The translations under genes were made by a program, and so were the position numbers. The notes beneath the pieces are model-generated. The model did no database searches, was not told the DNA's origin, and worked only from the letters and a program-made list of their open reading frames with translations. Source: Chryseobacterium cucumeris (GTDB taxonomy: Bacteria; Bacteroidota; Bacteroidia; Flavobacteriales; Weeksellaceae). Taken from it: a stretch of 64,000 nucleotides of DNA. The stretch covers positions 310,001-374,000 of the forward strand of contig NZ_LUVZ01000001.1 of the NCBI RefSeq assembly GCF_001593385.1, read 5' to 3'. Shown here one piece after another: positions 8,033-15,164 of this stretch; position 1 is the first letter of the stretch, and each line of letters begins with the position of its first letter.

Positions 8033-8605
8033 TTACAACACTCTTTGAGCATGAAGGTAAGCTTTATTCCAGTATTTTTCATTCAGGGATGAAATGATTA
8101 CGCCTTTTGAGGTAGAAGCATGAATGAATTTCACTTCTCCATCAGGGCCAATATCATGAACAATTCCCACATGGGATACTCTGCTTCCTCCGGCTGTCGC
8201 AAAAAACAACAGATCACCCGGTTTTACGTCTTTGATATCAATATTCTTTCCGGCATCGGCCTGATCAGAAGATCTTCTGGGAAGATTAAAATTATTTTCT
8301 TCAAATACTTTTACCGTAAATCCCGAACAGTCAAATCCTGAAGAAGTATTTCCTCCAAATTTATATGGTGTTCCGATATACTTTTCTGCATCTTTCAAAA
8401 TATCATTGATGGACCTGGAAACACTGCCATTAAATTTTGAATCCAGTTTTCTGAGATTTTCAGCCTTCGCTACTGCTTTTGTATTTGACTTTTTGCTCGC
8501 AGAAGCACTTTTCGAGGATCCACAGGAAACCATAAAAACAGCAGCTGCCAGGGTAACCACCAACTGCTTTACTTTTATTTTTTGTTGAAATAATTCCGCT
8601 CCCAT
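8033..8605 (-). CDS. NlpC/P60 (C40) family cell-wall endopeptidase, lipoprotein
   Basis: A 190-residue predicted peptidoglycan endopeptidase that would cut the D-Glu to diamino-acid bond of the stem peptide. Residues 13-30 form a lipoprotein signal ending VFMVSC, so the mature protein is anchored by Cys. The catalytic domain starts near residue 70 (DAEKYIGTPYKFGG) and shows the Cys of GFDCSGF, the His of RVSHVGIVHD and the third polar residue in FIHAS. A -7 element TATATTTG lies at 8643-8650 on the minus strand. The gene stands alone between two gaps. Family call is firm. Confidence 0.94.
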   Translation of the reverse strand: MGAELFQQKIKVKQLVVTLAAAVFMVSCGSSKSASASKKSNTKAVAKAENLRKLDSKFNGSVSRSINDILKDAEKYIGTPYKFGGNTSSGFDCSGFTVKVFEENNFNLPRRSSDQADAGKNIDIKDVKPGDLLFFATAGGSRVSHVGIVHDIGPDGEVKFIHASTSKGVIISSLNEKYWNKAYLHAQRVL

Positions 8606-8642
8606 ATTCTTCTGATTTATAATTAATTAACAAAATTTACCA

Positions 8643-8650
8643 CAAATATA
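8643..8650 (-). promoter_or_regulatory. -7 element upstream of the NlpC/P60 gene
   Basis: TATATTTG on the minus strand, 37 bp upstream of the ATG, matches TAnnTTTG. No well-spaced TTG is seen. Confidence 0.45.
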
Positions 8651-8713
8651 CATTTTATAATTTAATTATAATATAACTATACTACAACTATATTATAAAT
8701 ATATGTTAAAATT

Positions 8714-8742
8714 TTGATTTTCATTATTTATTGGTATATTTG
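8714..8742 (+). promoter_or_regulatory. Promoter of the 8760 gene
   Basis: TTG (8714-8716), 18 bp, TATATTTG (8735-8742) fit the Bacteroidetes vegetative promoter, with the ATG 17 nt downstream. Confidence 0.7.
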
Positions 8743-8759
8743 ATTTCTATTTTAAAGAT

Positions 8760-9395
8760 ATGGCAACCTATGAAAGTGTAATCAAGATCACAGGAGCAGT
8801 AGGCGATCTGGTATTTTATACTCTGAATGGCAAAAATGTGGTTCGGAAGAAAAGCGGGTTTAATAAAGCTGCGTTTAAAAAGAATCCATCCTATGAGAAA
8901 GTAAGACAGAACAGTTCTGAATTCGGACACTGTTCCAAAATGGGGAAAATGATCCGGAAAAGTCTGGAAGTATATATTAAAGAAACAGGCGATCCTCTAC
9001 TCTACCAGAAATTTGCAAAGGTGATGACTGCTATCAAAGATTTAGATAACACTTCTGAAAGAGGAAAAAGAACGGTTGAAAACGGCTTAAAGACTGAAGA
9101 AGGAAGAAAACTCCTGAGAGATTTTCAATGGGGAACGGTCAGGAAGGTTTCAGATTGTGTAAGAATGGAAGATCAGGTTCTGTATAAAAATGACCATTGT
9201 ACATCAGAATATACTATGATTATGACGATGAAATTAGATTCTGAAAATTATAATATAGAAAGTAATGAAGAAATAATCAGCTGGAACACACAACAGAATC
9301 CATCTTTTAAAAAGTATTTTTCTGAGGATGGTCTTCTCTATTTTATAGCATTAAAGGATGAAAATGATAAAATTACCCATATGGGATTTGTTTAA
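8760..9395 (+). CDS. Uncharacterised protein
   Basis: A 211-residue soluble protein, rich in Lys, with no signal peptide or membrane segment. The N-terminus reads MATYESVIKITGAVGDLVFY, followed by a basic stretch (NVVRKKSGFNKAAFKKNP) and a helical region around residues 45-110. I do not recognise a domain. The basic region might bind nucleic acid, but that is speculation. The gene is single, has a clear vegetative promoter and a bidirectional terminator shared with the convergent lipoprotein gene, so it is very likely real. Confidence 0.8.
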   Translation: MATYESVIKITGAVGDLVFYTLNGKNVVRKKSGFNKAAFKKNPSYEKVRQNSSEFGHCSKMGKMIRKSLEVYIKETGDPLLYQKFAKVMTAIKDLDNTSERGKRTVENGLKTEEGRKLLRDFQWGTVRKVSDCVRMEDQVLYKNDHCTSEYTMIMTMKLDSENYNIESNEEIISWNTQQNPSFKKYFSEDGLLYFIALKDENDKITHMGFV

Positions 9396-9399
9396 ATAA

Positions 9400-9433
9400 A
9401 AAAGTCTGCAGTATATTCTGCAGACTTCTTGTT
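9400..9433. terminator. Bidirectional terminator
   Basis: A perfect 10-bp stem, AAGTCTGCAG (9402-9411) / CTGCAGACTT (9418-9427), with A-rich and T-rich flanks lies between two convergent genes. Confidence 0.85.
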
Positions 9434-9802
9434 TTATTTCTTTTCTCCTTTCCAGCTTCCTGATACGGCAGGTGTTGGAAGTGAGTTGGACCAGTTTCCG
9501 TTTCCTTTTTTTTCTGTGGTTAACGTTCCTTTGAAATCTCCTTGTGAAGGAAGCCCCACTCTGGCGTTAAGATCTCCTGTCTCACTTAAATTTCCGGTAA
9601 TGCTGTAGTTTTCATTATTAACATCAGAATGCATTGTTCCTACCACTTTACCACTTTCATCTACCACAAAGTTCCAAACTCCTTTGTCTGCTCCTTCATA
9701 AGAACCAGACCATGTTCCTACATAATCATAAATAGTATCATCATCAGAGCTGCAACCGATAAATAAAAACGCCGTTAATAAAAGTAAAAAAAGTTTCTTC
9801 AT
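9434..9802 (-). CDS. Small surface lipoprotein, lipocalin-like
   Basis: A 122-residue secreted protein. The signal MKKLFLLLLTAFLFIGC ends in a lipobox Cys, followed by SSDDDTIYDY. An S-D-D-type sequence just after the Cys is the lipoprotein export signal that sends lipoproteins to the cell surface in Flavobacteriia. The rest is a beta-rich domain with YVGTWSGSYEGADKGVW and a closing GSWKGEKK, a pattern found in small lipocalin-like or calycin-type Bacteroidetes lipoproteins. Function unknown. Confidence 0.8.
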   Translation of the reverse strand: MKKLFLLLLTAFLFIGCSSDDDTIYDYVGTWSGSYEGADKGVWNFVVDESGKVVGTMHSDVNNENYSITGNLSETGDLNARVGLPSQGDFKGTLTTEKKGNGNWSNSLPTPAVSGSWKGEKK

Positions 9803-10187
9803 AGTTTCAGTAGTTTTATAACCTAAAATCCTGTTATTCTTCTGTACTTTCCTTCTAGAGACCCAGTCAGAGAGAATATTGCTTAATATTTATTATTTTT
9901 TTGTTTCGTGCAAATCTACTAATTTTTTCATTCAAATTATCTGAATTTTAATTAGCACCCAATATGTTTATTAAAAAACGACATATTTCGGCTAAAATAC
10001 AAATATTTTTCAAACAAATAGAGTGTCTATAAATTTTGAGTTATTTTAAAATTTATACGTTAAACTTAATATTAATATGTTTAATATCCATTTACAATTA
10101 GTTTATATTAGATTTCATGCCGTTTGCATTCTATTTTAAAGATATTTCTTACCTTAGTGAAAAATTTAACCTTTTTCAAAAAATAAC
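9803..10187. other. Intergenic region between divergent genes
   Basis: 385 bp, AT-rich, with no ORF. A minus-strand -7 element TAGATTTG is at 9911-9918, 109 bp upstream of the lipoprotein gene. A weaker plus-strand TACCTTAG is at 10150-10157 before the 10188 gene. Nothing else stands out. Confidence 0.5.
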
Positions 10188-10871
10188 ATGAAAACAAAAA
10201 CATTATTTTTGGCAGCACTTGCTATTTGTGGAAGTTCAACAGCGCAGGTTGGGATCAATACCGCCACTCCAAGTCATACTTTGGATGTGAATGGTCTGGT
10301 AAGAGTAAGAGGACTTTCAAATGCTGAAAAAAAGATTGTTGCGGCAGATGCACAAGGAGTTTTAACGCTTATTTCTCCAGAAGAAATTTTTGCGCCAAAG
10401 GCTATACTGAACACATCTACCTCTTCCAGTGAACAAAGATCGACTGTATACGAAGGAAAATGCTTCCAACCTGGCGACAATGCTTCTTCCTGTACCGTTT
10501 CTGTAAACCATTACTCTTCTTGTGCGGGATTCAGTAATCCTGTTGACACTCAAATTATTGTAGGGCAGGGAATTAATACAGGAAACGGACAATTTCTAGG
10601 AACATGGACAGCCCGATATGTTGATAATAAAGGGTTTGCCAATGCAACTGCTGTGGCTAATCAGACAGCACCTGACTATCCCAGAATCTCTTATCCAAGT
10701 ACCAATACAGTGAACTATTTAGGAAGTGGAAACTTTGCGGGTCAATGTAATACAGATTTGGTTACTACCATCAATCAGGCCACCGGAGATATAAAAGTAG
10801 AGTCTGTAAAGCGAAGCATGTACGCACACCTTGTGTACCTTATTAATATTGCCCGCTCCAGATCTTTATAA
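10188..10871 (+). CDS. Secreted protein with GINT-type N-terminal segment
   Basis: A 227-residue exported protein. Residues 1-19 are a signal peptide ending SSTAQ. Then comes QVGINTATPSHTLDVNGLVRVRGL, a segment found at the start of many secreted Bacteroidetes proteins that otherwise differ and that resembles tail-fibre-like adhesin repeats. The rest (residues 75-227) has four Cys (CFQPGDNASSC, SSCAGF, GQCNTD) and is beta-rich; I do not recognise a catalytic domain. It is followed by a strong terminator at 10897. It is probably a cell-surface or extracellular protein, with function unknown. Confidence 0.8.
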   Translation: MKTKTLFLAALAICGSSTAQVGINTATPSHTLDVNGLVRVRGLSNAEKKIVAADAQGVLTLISPEEIFAPKAILNTSTSSSEQRSTVYEGKCFQPGDNASSCTVSVNHYSSCAGFSNPVDTQIIVGQGINTGNGQFLGTWTARYVDNKGFANATAVANQTAPDYPRISYPSTNTVNYLGSGNFAGQCNTDLVTTINQATGDIKVESVKRSMYAHLVYLINIARSRSL

Positions 10872-10896
10872 TAGTTGATATTTGATTTCAAAAAGG

Positions 10897-10928
10897 CAGC
10901 CACAATATTTTCATTGTGGCTGTTTTTG
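10897..10928 (+). terminator. Terminator of the 10188 gene
   Basis: A perfect 10-bp stem CAGCCACAAT / ATTGTGGCTG with a 6-nt loop followed by TTTTTG. Confidence 0.88.
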
Positions 10929-10934
10929 TTAAAT

Positions 10935-10958
10935 GAAAAACCCTCTGAAAAGAGGGCT
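10935..10958 (-). terminator. Terminator of the Cys-rich peptide gene
   Basis: On the minus strand AGCCCTCT...AGAGGGT is followed by TTTTT, just past the stop of the 61-residue peptide gene. Confidence 0.75.
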
Positions 10959-10963
10959 TTGAT

Positions 10964-11149
10964 TTATCTTGGAAAAGGAAGCGTTACCGGATAGCAACCA
11001 CAAAGACAGTCCCATTGATCAAAATCTTCTGAACAAACACCAATGGCTTCACATCTCCATAAAGCACCTGGAGGACATTGTGGAACATTAGGTCCTGCTC
11101 CTTTAACTGTTTTTAATTCTTCTCTCGAGATTTTCTTTAAATTTTTCAT
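10964..11149 (-). CDS. Cys-rich secreted-peptide precursor (bacteriocin-like), copy 1
   Basis: A 61-residue precursor. The N-terminal MKNLKKISREELKTVKGAG looks like a double-glycine-type or RiPP leader, with a charged amphipathic helix and a small-residue cleavage site near residue 19. The core has six Cys spaced C-x7-C-x5-C-x8-C-x-C-x-C. The spacing is identical in the second copy at 12348-12518. Such short leader-bearing peptides are common in Chryseobacterium and are often labelled bacteriocin-like. No modification enzyme, peptidase-ABC exporter or immunity gene is nearby, so these would have to act from elsewhere. Real gene very likely; activity unknown. Confidence 0.78.
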   Translation of the reverse strand: MKNLKKISREELKTVKGAGPNVPQCPPGALWRCEAIGVCSEDFDQWDCLCGCYPVTLPFPR

Positions 11150-11233
11150 GGTTTAAAATGTTTTAGTTCATTTCAAATATAAGAATATTCATTAAACGGT
11201 AATTTAATTTGTGAAAAATTTAACTTTTCAAAC

Positions 11234-11260
11234 AAAAAGCCTCTAAAAAGAGGCTAAAAA
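11234..11260 (-). terminator. Terminator downstream of arr
   Basis: Stem AGCCTCT (11238-11244) / AGAGGCT (11249-11255) with T-rich flank on the minus strand, about 100 bp past the arr stop. Confidence 0.7.
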
Positions 11261-11356
11261 CTATTATTGAATGAATGAAAAACTTATCCCAAATGTATGA
11301 AATATCCATCCCGGCTTTTATGAGTACAGTCATAAATCAGCTTTTTTCCATAATTC

Positions 11357-12100
11357 CTAATTAATAATTTCTCCTTGACTGTTGTCCAGTTTTTCACGGA
11401 ATTTCTGAAGATCTTCCGGACTGGGCCTACTCCACTCTGTAATTTCTCCGATAATTTTCAAAGGCATTTCGGAGCGATAAGATCGGGTTGGATTTCCCGG
11501 AAACTTCTTATCTGTTACATTGGGATCATTTTCGAAATTCCCTGTGGGTTCTACAATATAAACACGCTCTGCTCCATTGCCTTTTGCCAGTGCAGCAGCA
11601 AGCCCTGCTCCATTGATTAAAGCAGTGAAATAAATATGATTCATTTTGAATTCTGATTTGTAATTAGAATTTCCTCCCGCTGTCAACAGTTCTCCGATCT
11701 GTAAGTCGGCTTTTGTTCCGTGGTAAAAAGGACCTTTATCAGACGGATGTTTTTGAAGTAACTCTGACAATTCAGCATTGTTTTTTGATTTTTCATGATC
11801 TCCTAACTCATTATAGCATCTGGAAATATTCAGGTAAAGAGAAGGTAATGCACTTTTAACAGTATCATCATTTATTTTTAAGGCAAACTTTAAGGAAGTT
11901 TCAAACCATTTCAACTGATCAGCGGTGGTTTTCTGGTGATGTGACAGATAATAAGCTGCCAGAAACTTTTCATGATCGTCTGATGCATCTTCCCAGGCTT
12001 TTAAAAATAATTGAGCTGCTTCTTCAGGCATTCCCTTGTCTTCAAAGCTCATCCCTTGCAGACAAAGCTTGATCACAGGATTAAAAGGAGAAAATTCCAT
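11357..12100 (-). CDS. arr: Rifamycin ADP-ribosyltransferase (Arr) with N-terminal TPR-like region
   Basis: A 247-residue protein in two parts. Residues 1-115 are helical and TPR-like (EEAAQLFLKAWEDASD, LYLNISRCYNELGDHEKS). Residues 122-235 match the Arr family that inactivates rifampicin by NAD+-dependent ADP-ribosylation: FYHGTKADLQIGELLTAGG, IYFTALINGAGLAAALAKG, RVYIVEPTGNFENDPNVTDK, FPGNPTRSYRS and PLKIIGEITEW. Stand-alone Arr proteins are ~140 residues, so the N-terminal half is an addition. There is no signal peptide, so it is cytoplasmic. It lies between the two Cys-rich peptide genes with no operon. It may give low rifamycin susceptibility; the natural role of chromosomal Arr proteins is not settled. 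Confidence 0.9.
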   Translation of the reverse strand: MEFSPFNPVIKLCLQGMSFEDKGMPEEAAQLFLKAWEDASDDHEKFLAAYYLSHHQKTTADQLKWFETSLKFALKINDDTVKSALPSLYLNISRCYNELGDHEKSKNNAELSELLQKHPSDKGPFYHGTKADLQIGELLTAGGNSNYKSEFKMNHIYFTALINGAGLAAALAKGNGAERVYIVEPTGNFENDPNVTDKKFPGNPTRSYRSEMPLKIIGEITEWSRPSPEDLQKFREKLDNSQGEIIN

Positions 12101-12300
12101 GTTTTATTTTTTTTCCAAATCTAGTTTATTCTATTGGAATTCTTTATTTAAAAATGTATAGTTGGAAAATTGAGAAAATAAAAGATCCTTTTTGTAGTTT
12201 AAACACATGCCTAAGAACAGGAATAATATGAGAATGCCTAGTATAAGTTTACCTAGAATCTTTGAGATGGATATGACTAGAAGTTTCCTGCAAATATAAC

Positions 12301-12328
12301 AAAAAAGCCCTCTCAAAGAGAAGGCTTC
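12301..12328 (-). terminator. Terminator of Cys-rich peptide copy 2
   Basis: Minus-strand hairpin AAGCC...GGCTT with an inner CTC/GAG stem and a T run (12306-12301), 20 bp past the peptide stop at 12348. Confidence 0.7.
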
Positions 12329-12347
12329 TGCTATATAAAGGTTTTTA

Positions 12348-12518
12348 TTAAGATCCTATTGGAACGCAAGAGCAAACACAATCATAAATACCCTGGTCTG
12401 GATCACAAACATAGATCGATTCGCATTTAAGATAGTATTTTGCAGGACATGTAATTGGAGTCCCTGCTCCCTGAACATTTTTCATTTGATCTCTTGTAAT
12501 TTTCTTTAGATTTTTCAT
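12348..12518 (-). CDS. Cys-rich secreted-peptide precursor (bacteriocin-like), copy 2
   Basis: A 56-residue minus-strand ORF starting at an ATG at 12518 and ending TAA at 12348. The leader MKNLKKITRDQMKNVQGAG is closely similar to copy 1 (10964-11149). The core has the same six-Cys frame C-x7-C-x5-C-x8-C-x-C-x-C, with shared CP, CE-x-I, VC and DC residues but otherwise diverged sequence. It has its own promoter (TTG-N18-TATATTTG) and terminator. The conserved spacing against a changing background shows that both copies are translated and selected. Function unknown; options are a toxin-like bacteriocin, a metal-binding RiPP or a signalling peptide. Confidence 0.85.
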   Translation of the reverse strand: MKNLKKITRDQMKNVQGAGTPITCPAKYYLKCESIYVCDPDQGIYDCVCSCVPIGS

Positions 12519-12552
12519 AGTTATTTATTAATGTATTAGTTTTTAGTACCTT

Positions 12553-12581
12553 CAAATATAACTAAATAAAATTAATCACAA
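12553..12581 (-). promoter_or_regulatory. Promoter of Cys-rich peptide copy 2
   Basis: Minus strand TTG (12581-12579), 18 bp, TATATTTG (12560-12553) fit the Bacteroidetes consensus, 34 bp upstream of the ATG. The TATATTTG element also precedes copy 1 (11181-11174). Confidence 0.7.
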
Positions 12582-12965
12582 AACAATTGAAAATTTTTCT
12601 TTACGATTCTTTATCAATAAGAAATAGGCCTTGCTGATCCAAAGTTAAAATCTTTCTTCTGTGTTAACCGTTATTGTTTTTGATAAAGATTAATACAATT
12701 ACCAAAAAGGCTGAATATATAAAAAACCTTTATAAAAAGGGCTTTATTGTCGTGGATAATACCGGATTAGAACTCCCTATTGTAAACCTGCATTTAAAAG
12801 ATTTTAATTAACCCGAAATACAAATCGCCACGATTTCTTGAGAAACAGGAAATCTAAATTATATAGCCGGAAATTACTTTCCAATCCTATTAAATATTTT
12901 TAATTTTAAGTCTTAACTGGCCAGGCAGAAATGAAAATTATATACAATTTTTGAAATTCATAGAA

Positions 12966-12975
12966 TAAACGTTTA
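12966..12975. promoter_or_regulatory. Candidate LacI-family operator upstream of lacI-type gene
   Basis: TAAACGTTTA, an exact palindrome with the central CG typical of LacI-family sites, followed by ACC as in the second copy at 14221-14232. It lies 202 bp before the regulator start, which would allow autoregulation. Confidence 0.55.
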
Positions 12976-13087
12976 ACCAAAATTAATAATTACCATAAGA
13001 TAATTTAACAAATGGTTAATATTACAACAGTCAACAAAATGTAAACAATTGTAAATCAATGTTTTAATCAGAATGATAAAATTTGCC

Positions 13088-13143
13088 AAATTACACTATT
13101 TTTTTTAACTACCAAATAAATTACACTATTGTTTTTTTACTAT
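13088..13143. repeat. Two direct repeats with 30-bp period before the LacI regulator
   Basis: AAATTACACTATT begins at 13088 and again at 13118, each followed by a T run and a TTAACTACC / TTTACTAT-like end. The second copy overlaps the likely -33 TTG (13129-13131). Confidence 0.5.
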
Positions 13144-13177
13144 TTTATGAAATATTTTTGCCTATTAAAAAAATAAA

Positions 13178-14185
13178 ATGAAAAGGTCTTCTATAAAAGA
13201 TATTGCTAAACTGGCAGGAGTTTCCGTAGCCACAGTATCTTATGTTCTCAACAGAAAGGAAGAGCAACGTATCAGCGAGGAGACCCGTAAAAAAATTTTT
13301 GAAATTGCTGAAACGATTAACTATACTCCCAATAAGATTGCAAAAAGTCTTAAAACGAATAAGACCAAGCTGCTGGGGCTCATCGTTGCAGACATTTCCA
13401 ATGACTTCTATTCTCATATAGCAAGGAATCTGGAAGATAAAGCTTTACAATTAGGTTATACCCTGATTATTGGTAGTTCTGACGAAAATGCAGAAAAATT
13501 TGAAAAACTTACCCAGCTTTTTTCACAACAGCAGGTAGATGGAATGATCGTTGCTCCTGTAGCAGGATCAGAAAAGACGCTTGAAAACCTTATTCAGCTT
13601 AAATATCCTGTTGTAACGATCGACAGGTATCTTAAAGGTGTTTCTGTTCCGGGAATTACCATTGATAATCAGGAGATAGCCGAGAGAACAACCAGCCTGC
13701 TTCTTAGTAAGGGTTTTGATAAAATGATCTACATTGGTTACGAAACTGAACTTCCGCATCTGCTGGACCGACAGCATGGTTTTGAAAAGGCAATAAGCTC
13801 TTCCAGCAAAACAGCTGATATACAATATCTTCTGGTGGGATTAGAAAATATAGCACAAGAGGTACGTGCTCAGCTTGAAAATAACCTGGGAAAACAACCT
13901 GAAAATACCGCGTTATATTTTTCCAGTAATAAGCTTGCGGTAGCAGGACTTTCCTATCTCGTTAAAAACGATATAAAAGTTCCGGAACAGGTCTCTGTAA
14001 TCGCATTTGATGAAACCGATGCTTATGACCTCTTCCCTACGGAAATCACCTACATCCAACAGCCGATTGAAGAAATGGCAGAAGAAGCAATTAAGCTTCT
14101 GGACGGGCAAATCAATGATTATACAGCTACCGGAAAGAGAATAACATTATCCGCAAAGCTGGTTGCTAAAGCCTCTTTAAAATAA
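13178..14185 (+). CDS. LacI/GalR family transcriptional regulator
   Basis: A 335-residue repressor-type protein. Residues 5-50 are the LacI helix-turn-helix and hinge (IKDIAKLAGVSVATVSYVLN, then NYTPNKIAKSLKTNKT). Residues 62-330 are a periplasmic-binding-like sugar sensor (LGLIVADISNDFYSHIARNLE, VDGMIVAPV, SVIAFDETDAYDLF). It heads the plus-strand run that contains the kinase, MFS, porin and epimerase genes 53 bp downstream, and the palindrome TTAAACGTTTAA in that gap is its likely operator. The effector is probably a ketose or its phosphate, inferred from the neighbours. Confidence 0.92.
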   Translation: MKRSSIKDIAKLAGVSVATVSYVLNRKEEQRISEETRKKIFEIAETINYTPNKIAKSLKTNKTKLLGLIVADISNDFYSHIARNLEDKALQLGYTLIIGSSDENAEKFEKLTQLFSQQQVDGMIVAPVAGSEKTLENLIQLKYPVVTIDRYLKGVSVPGITIDNQEIAERTTSLLLSKGFDKMIYIGYETELPHLLDRQHGFEKAISSSSKTADIQYLLVGLENIAQEVRAQLENNLGKQPENTALYFSSNKLAVAGLSYLVKNDIKVPEQVSVIAFDETDAYDLFPTEITYIQQPIEEMAEEAIKLLDGQINDYTATGKRITLSAKLVAKASLK

Positions 14186-14220
14186 TTAATCTGATATAAA
14201 ACATTTTTTTAAACAATAAC

Positions 14221-14232
14221 TTAAACGTTTAA
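14221..14232. promoter_or_regulatory. Candidate LacI-family operator before the sugar kinase
   Basis: The perfect 12-bp palindrome TTAAACGTTTAA, followed by ACC, ends 6 bp before the kinase ATG. It shares its core and right flank with the site at 12966-12975. Binding here would block transcription into the operon. Confidence 0.7.
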
Positions 14233-14238
14233 CCTAAT

Positions 14239-15153
14239 ATGATAACAAATAAATCAAACTATGTGGTGTGCTTCGGAGAAGTTCTGTGGGACATCTTCCC
14301 TACCGGTTCCAGAGCTGGTGGTGCGCCATTTAACGTTGCCTACAATCTTTTCAAAATGGGAATCGATACCAAAATGCTAAGCCGTATAGGAAATGATGAT
14401 TTAGGACATCGACTTCTTAATCAGATCCAGGATTGGGGAATAACAACAGATTTCATACAGATCGACCAGGAAAAGGCCACAGGAACTGTCATTGCCGATT
14501 TTGATGAGCATGGAGAGGCTGCATATGACATTGTGCAGGATATTGCCTGGGATTATATTCAGCCACTGCCGGAGCATAAGGAACTGATACAAAATTCAGA
14601 AGCATTTGTTTTTGGAAGTCTGATCACAAGAAGTGAAGCATCTCAGAATACTCTGCTGGAACTTTTGGAATATTCAAAATTCAAAGTTTTTGATGTTAAC
14701 TTCCGACCTCCTTTTATTGATTTTGAATTCATTAAAAAATTATTGCATAAAGCTGATCTTGTTAAAATGAATAAGGCAGAACTCAAAACCATTCTTGAAT
14801 ATCTAGGTGAAGAGTATATTGACGAAGATACAAGCATCAGACATCTCCAGGCTTATTTTAATTTAAATGAAATTGTCCTTACAAAAGGAAGTAAAGGTGC
14901 CAGATACTTTGTGGGGAATATTGCGTATGATTTCCCGGCAGTTCATATTGAAATTGCAGATACTGTGGGCAGTGGAGATTCTTTTCTGGCCGGGTTCCTG
15001 TCTAAAAGAATTCAGCGAAGATCTCCGGAAGAGATCATGAAACAGGCCACATCACTGGGTGCTTTTATCACTTCGAAATCGGGGGCATGCCCTGATTACA
15101 CCTATGAAGAATTCAAGGCATTCAGAGAAAAAAACAGCTGTAAAACCTCTTAA
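14239..15153 (+). CDS. PfkB-family sugar kinase, fructokinase-like
   Basis: A 304-residue ribokinase-fold kinase. Substrate-side motif GGAPFNVAYNLFKMG at about residue 28 and ATP/catalytic motif DTVGSGDSFLAGFLSKR at about 245, with the catalytic Asp in GSGDS. The start VVCFGEVLWDIFPTGSRAGGAP is typical of fructokinases. It precedes a sugar MFS gene by 11 bp and lies with a ketose 3-epimerase-like protein, so the likely reaction is D-fructose (or another ketohexose) to the phosphate. Cytoplasmic. Substrate is inferred from context. Confidence 0.88.
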   Translation: MITNKSNYVVCFGEVLWDIFPTGSRAGGAPFNVAYNLFKMGIDTKMLSRIGNDDLGHRLLNQIQDWGITTDFIQIDQEKATGTVIADFDEHGEAAYDIVQDIAWDYIQPLPEHKELIQNSEAFVFGSLITRSEASQNTLLELLEYSKFKVFDVNFRPPFIDFEFIKKLLHKADLVKMNKAELKTILEYLGEEYIDEDTSIRHLQAYFNLNEIVLTKGSKGARYFVGNIAYDFPAVHIEIADTVGSGDSFLAGFLSKRIQRRSPEEIMKQATSLGAFITSKSGACPDYTYEEFKAFREKNSCKTS

Positions 15154-15164
15154 AAACATACGAT

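Larger units (their letters stand above)
12519..13177. other. Intergenic region upstream of the LacI regulator
   Basis: 659 bp without a convincing gene. It holds the promoter of the Cys-rich peptide (12553-12581), a degenerate terminator-like hairpin at ~12724-12746, a 15-bp palindrome AAATCGCCACGATTT at 12822-12836, a LacI-type operator at 12966-12975, two 30-bp-spaced direct repeats (13088-13143) and a TTG / TATTTTTG promoter-like pair at 13129-13160. A 47-codon plus-strand frame ending at 12811 has no good start and is taken as non-coding. Confidence 0.5.

Noticed and set aside
7829..8092. 87-codon plus-strand ORF in the gap before the NlpC/P60 gene
   Set aside because: It reads through the palindromic repeat at 7896-7950 and into the antisense of the NlpC/P60 gene; no promoter or family likeness.
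12131..12316. 61-codon hydrophobic minus-strand ORF after the arr gene
   Set aside because: Its start lies inside the terminator hairpin of the Cys-rich peptide gene, it has no promoter or ribosome site, and its composition follows the AT-rich background.
12667..12811. 47-codon plus-strand frame ending LHLKDFN
   Set aside because: No ATG, no ribosome site, and no similarity that I recognise; at most a relic.
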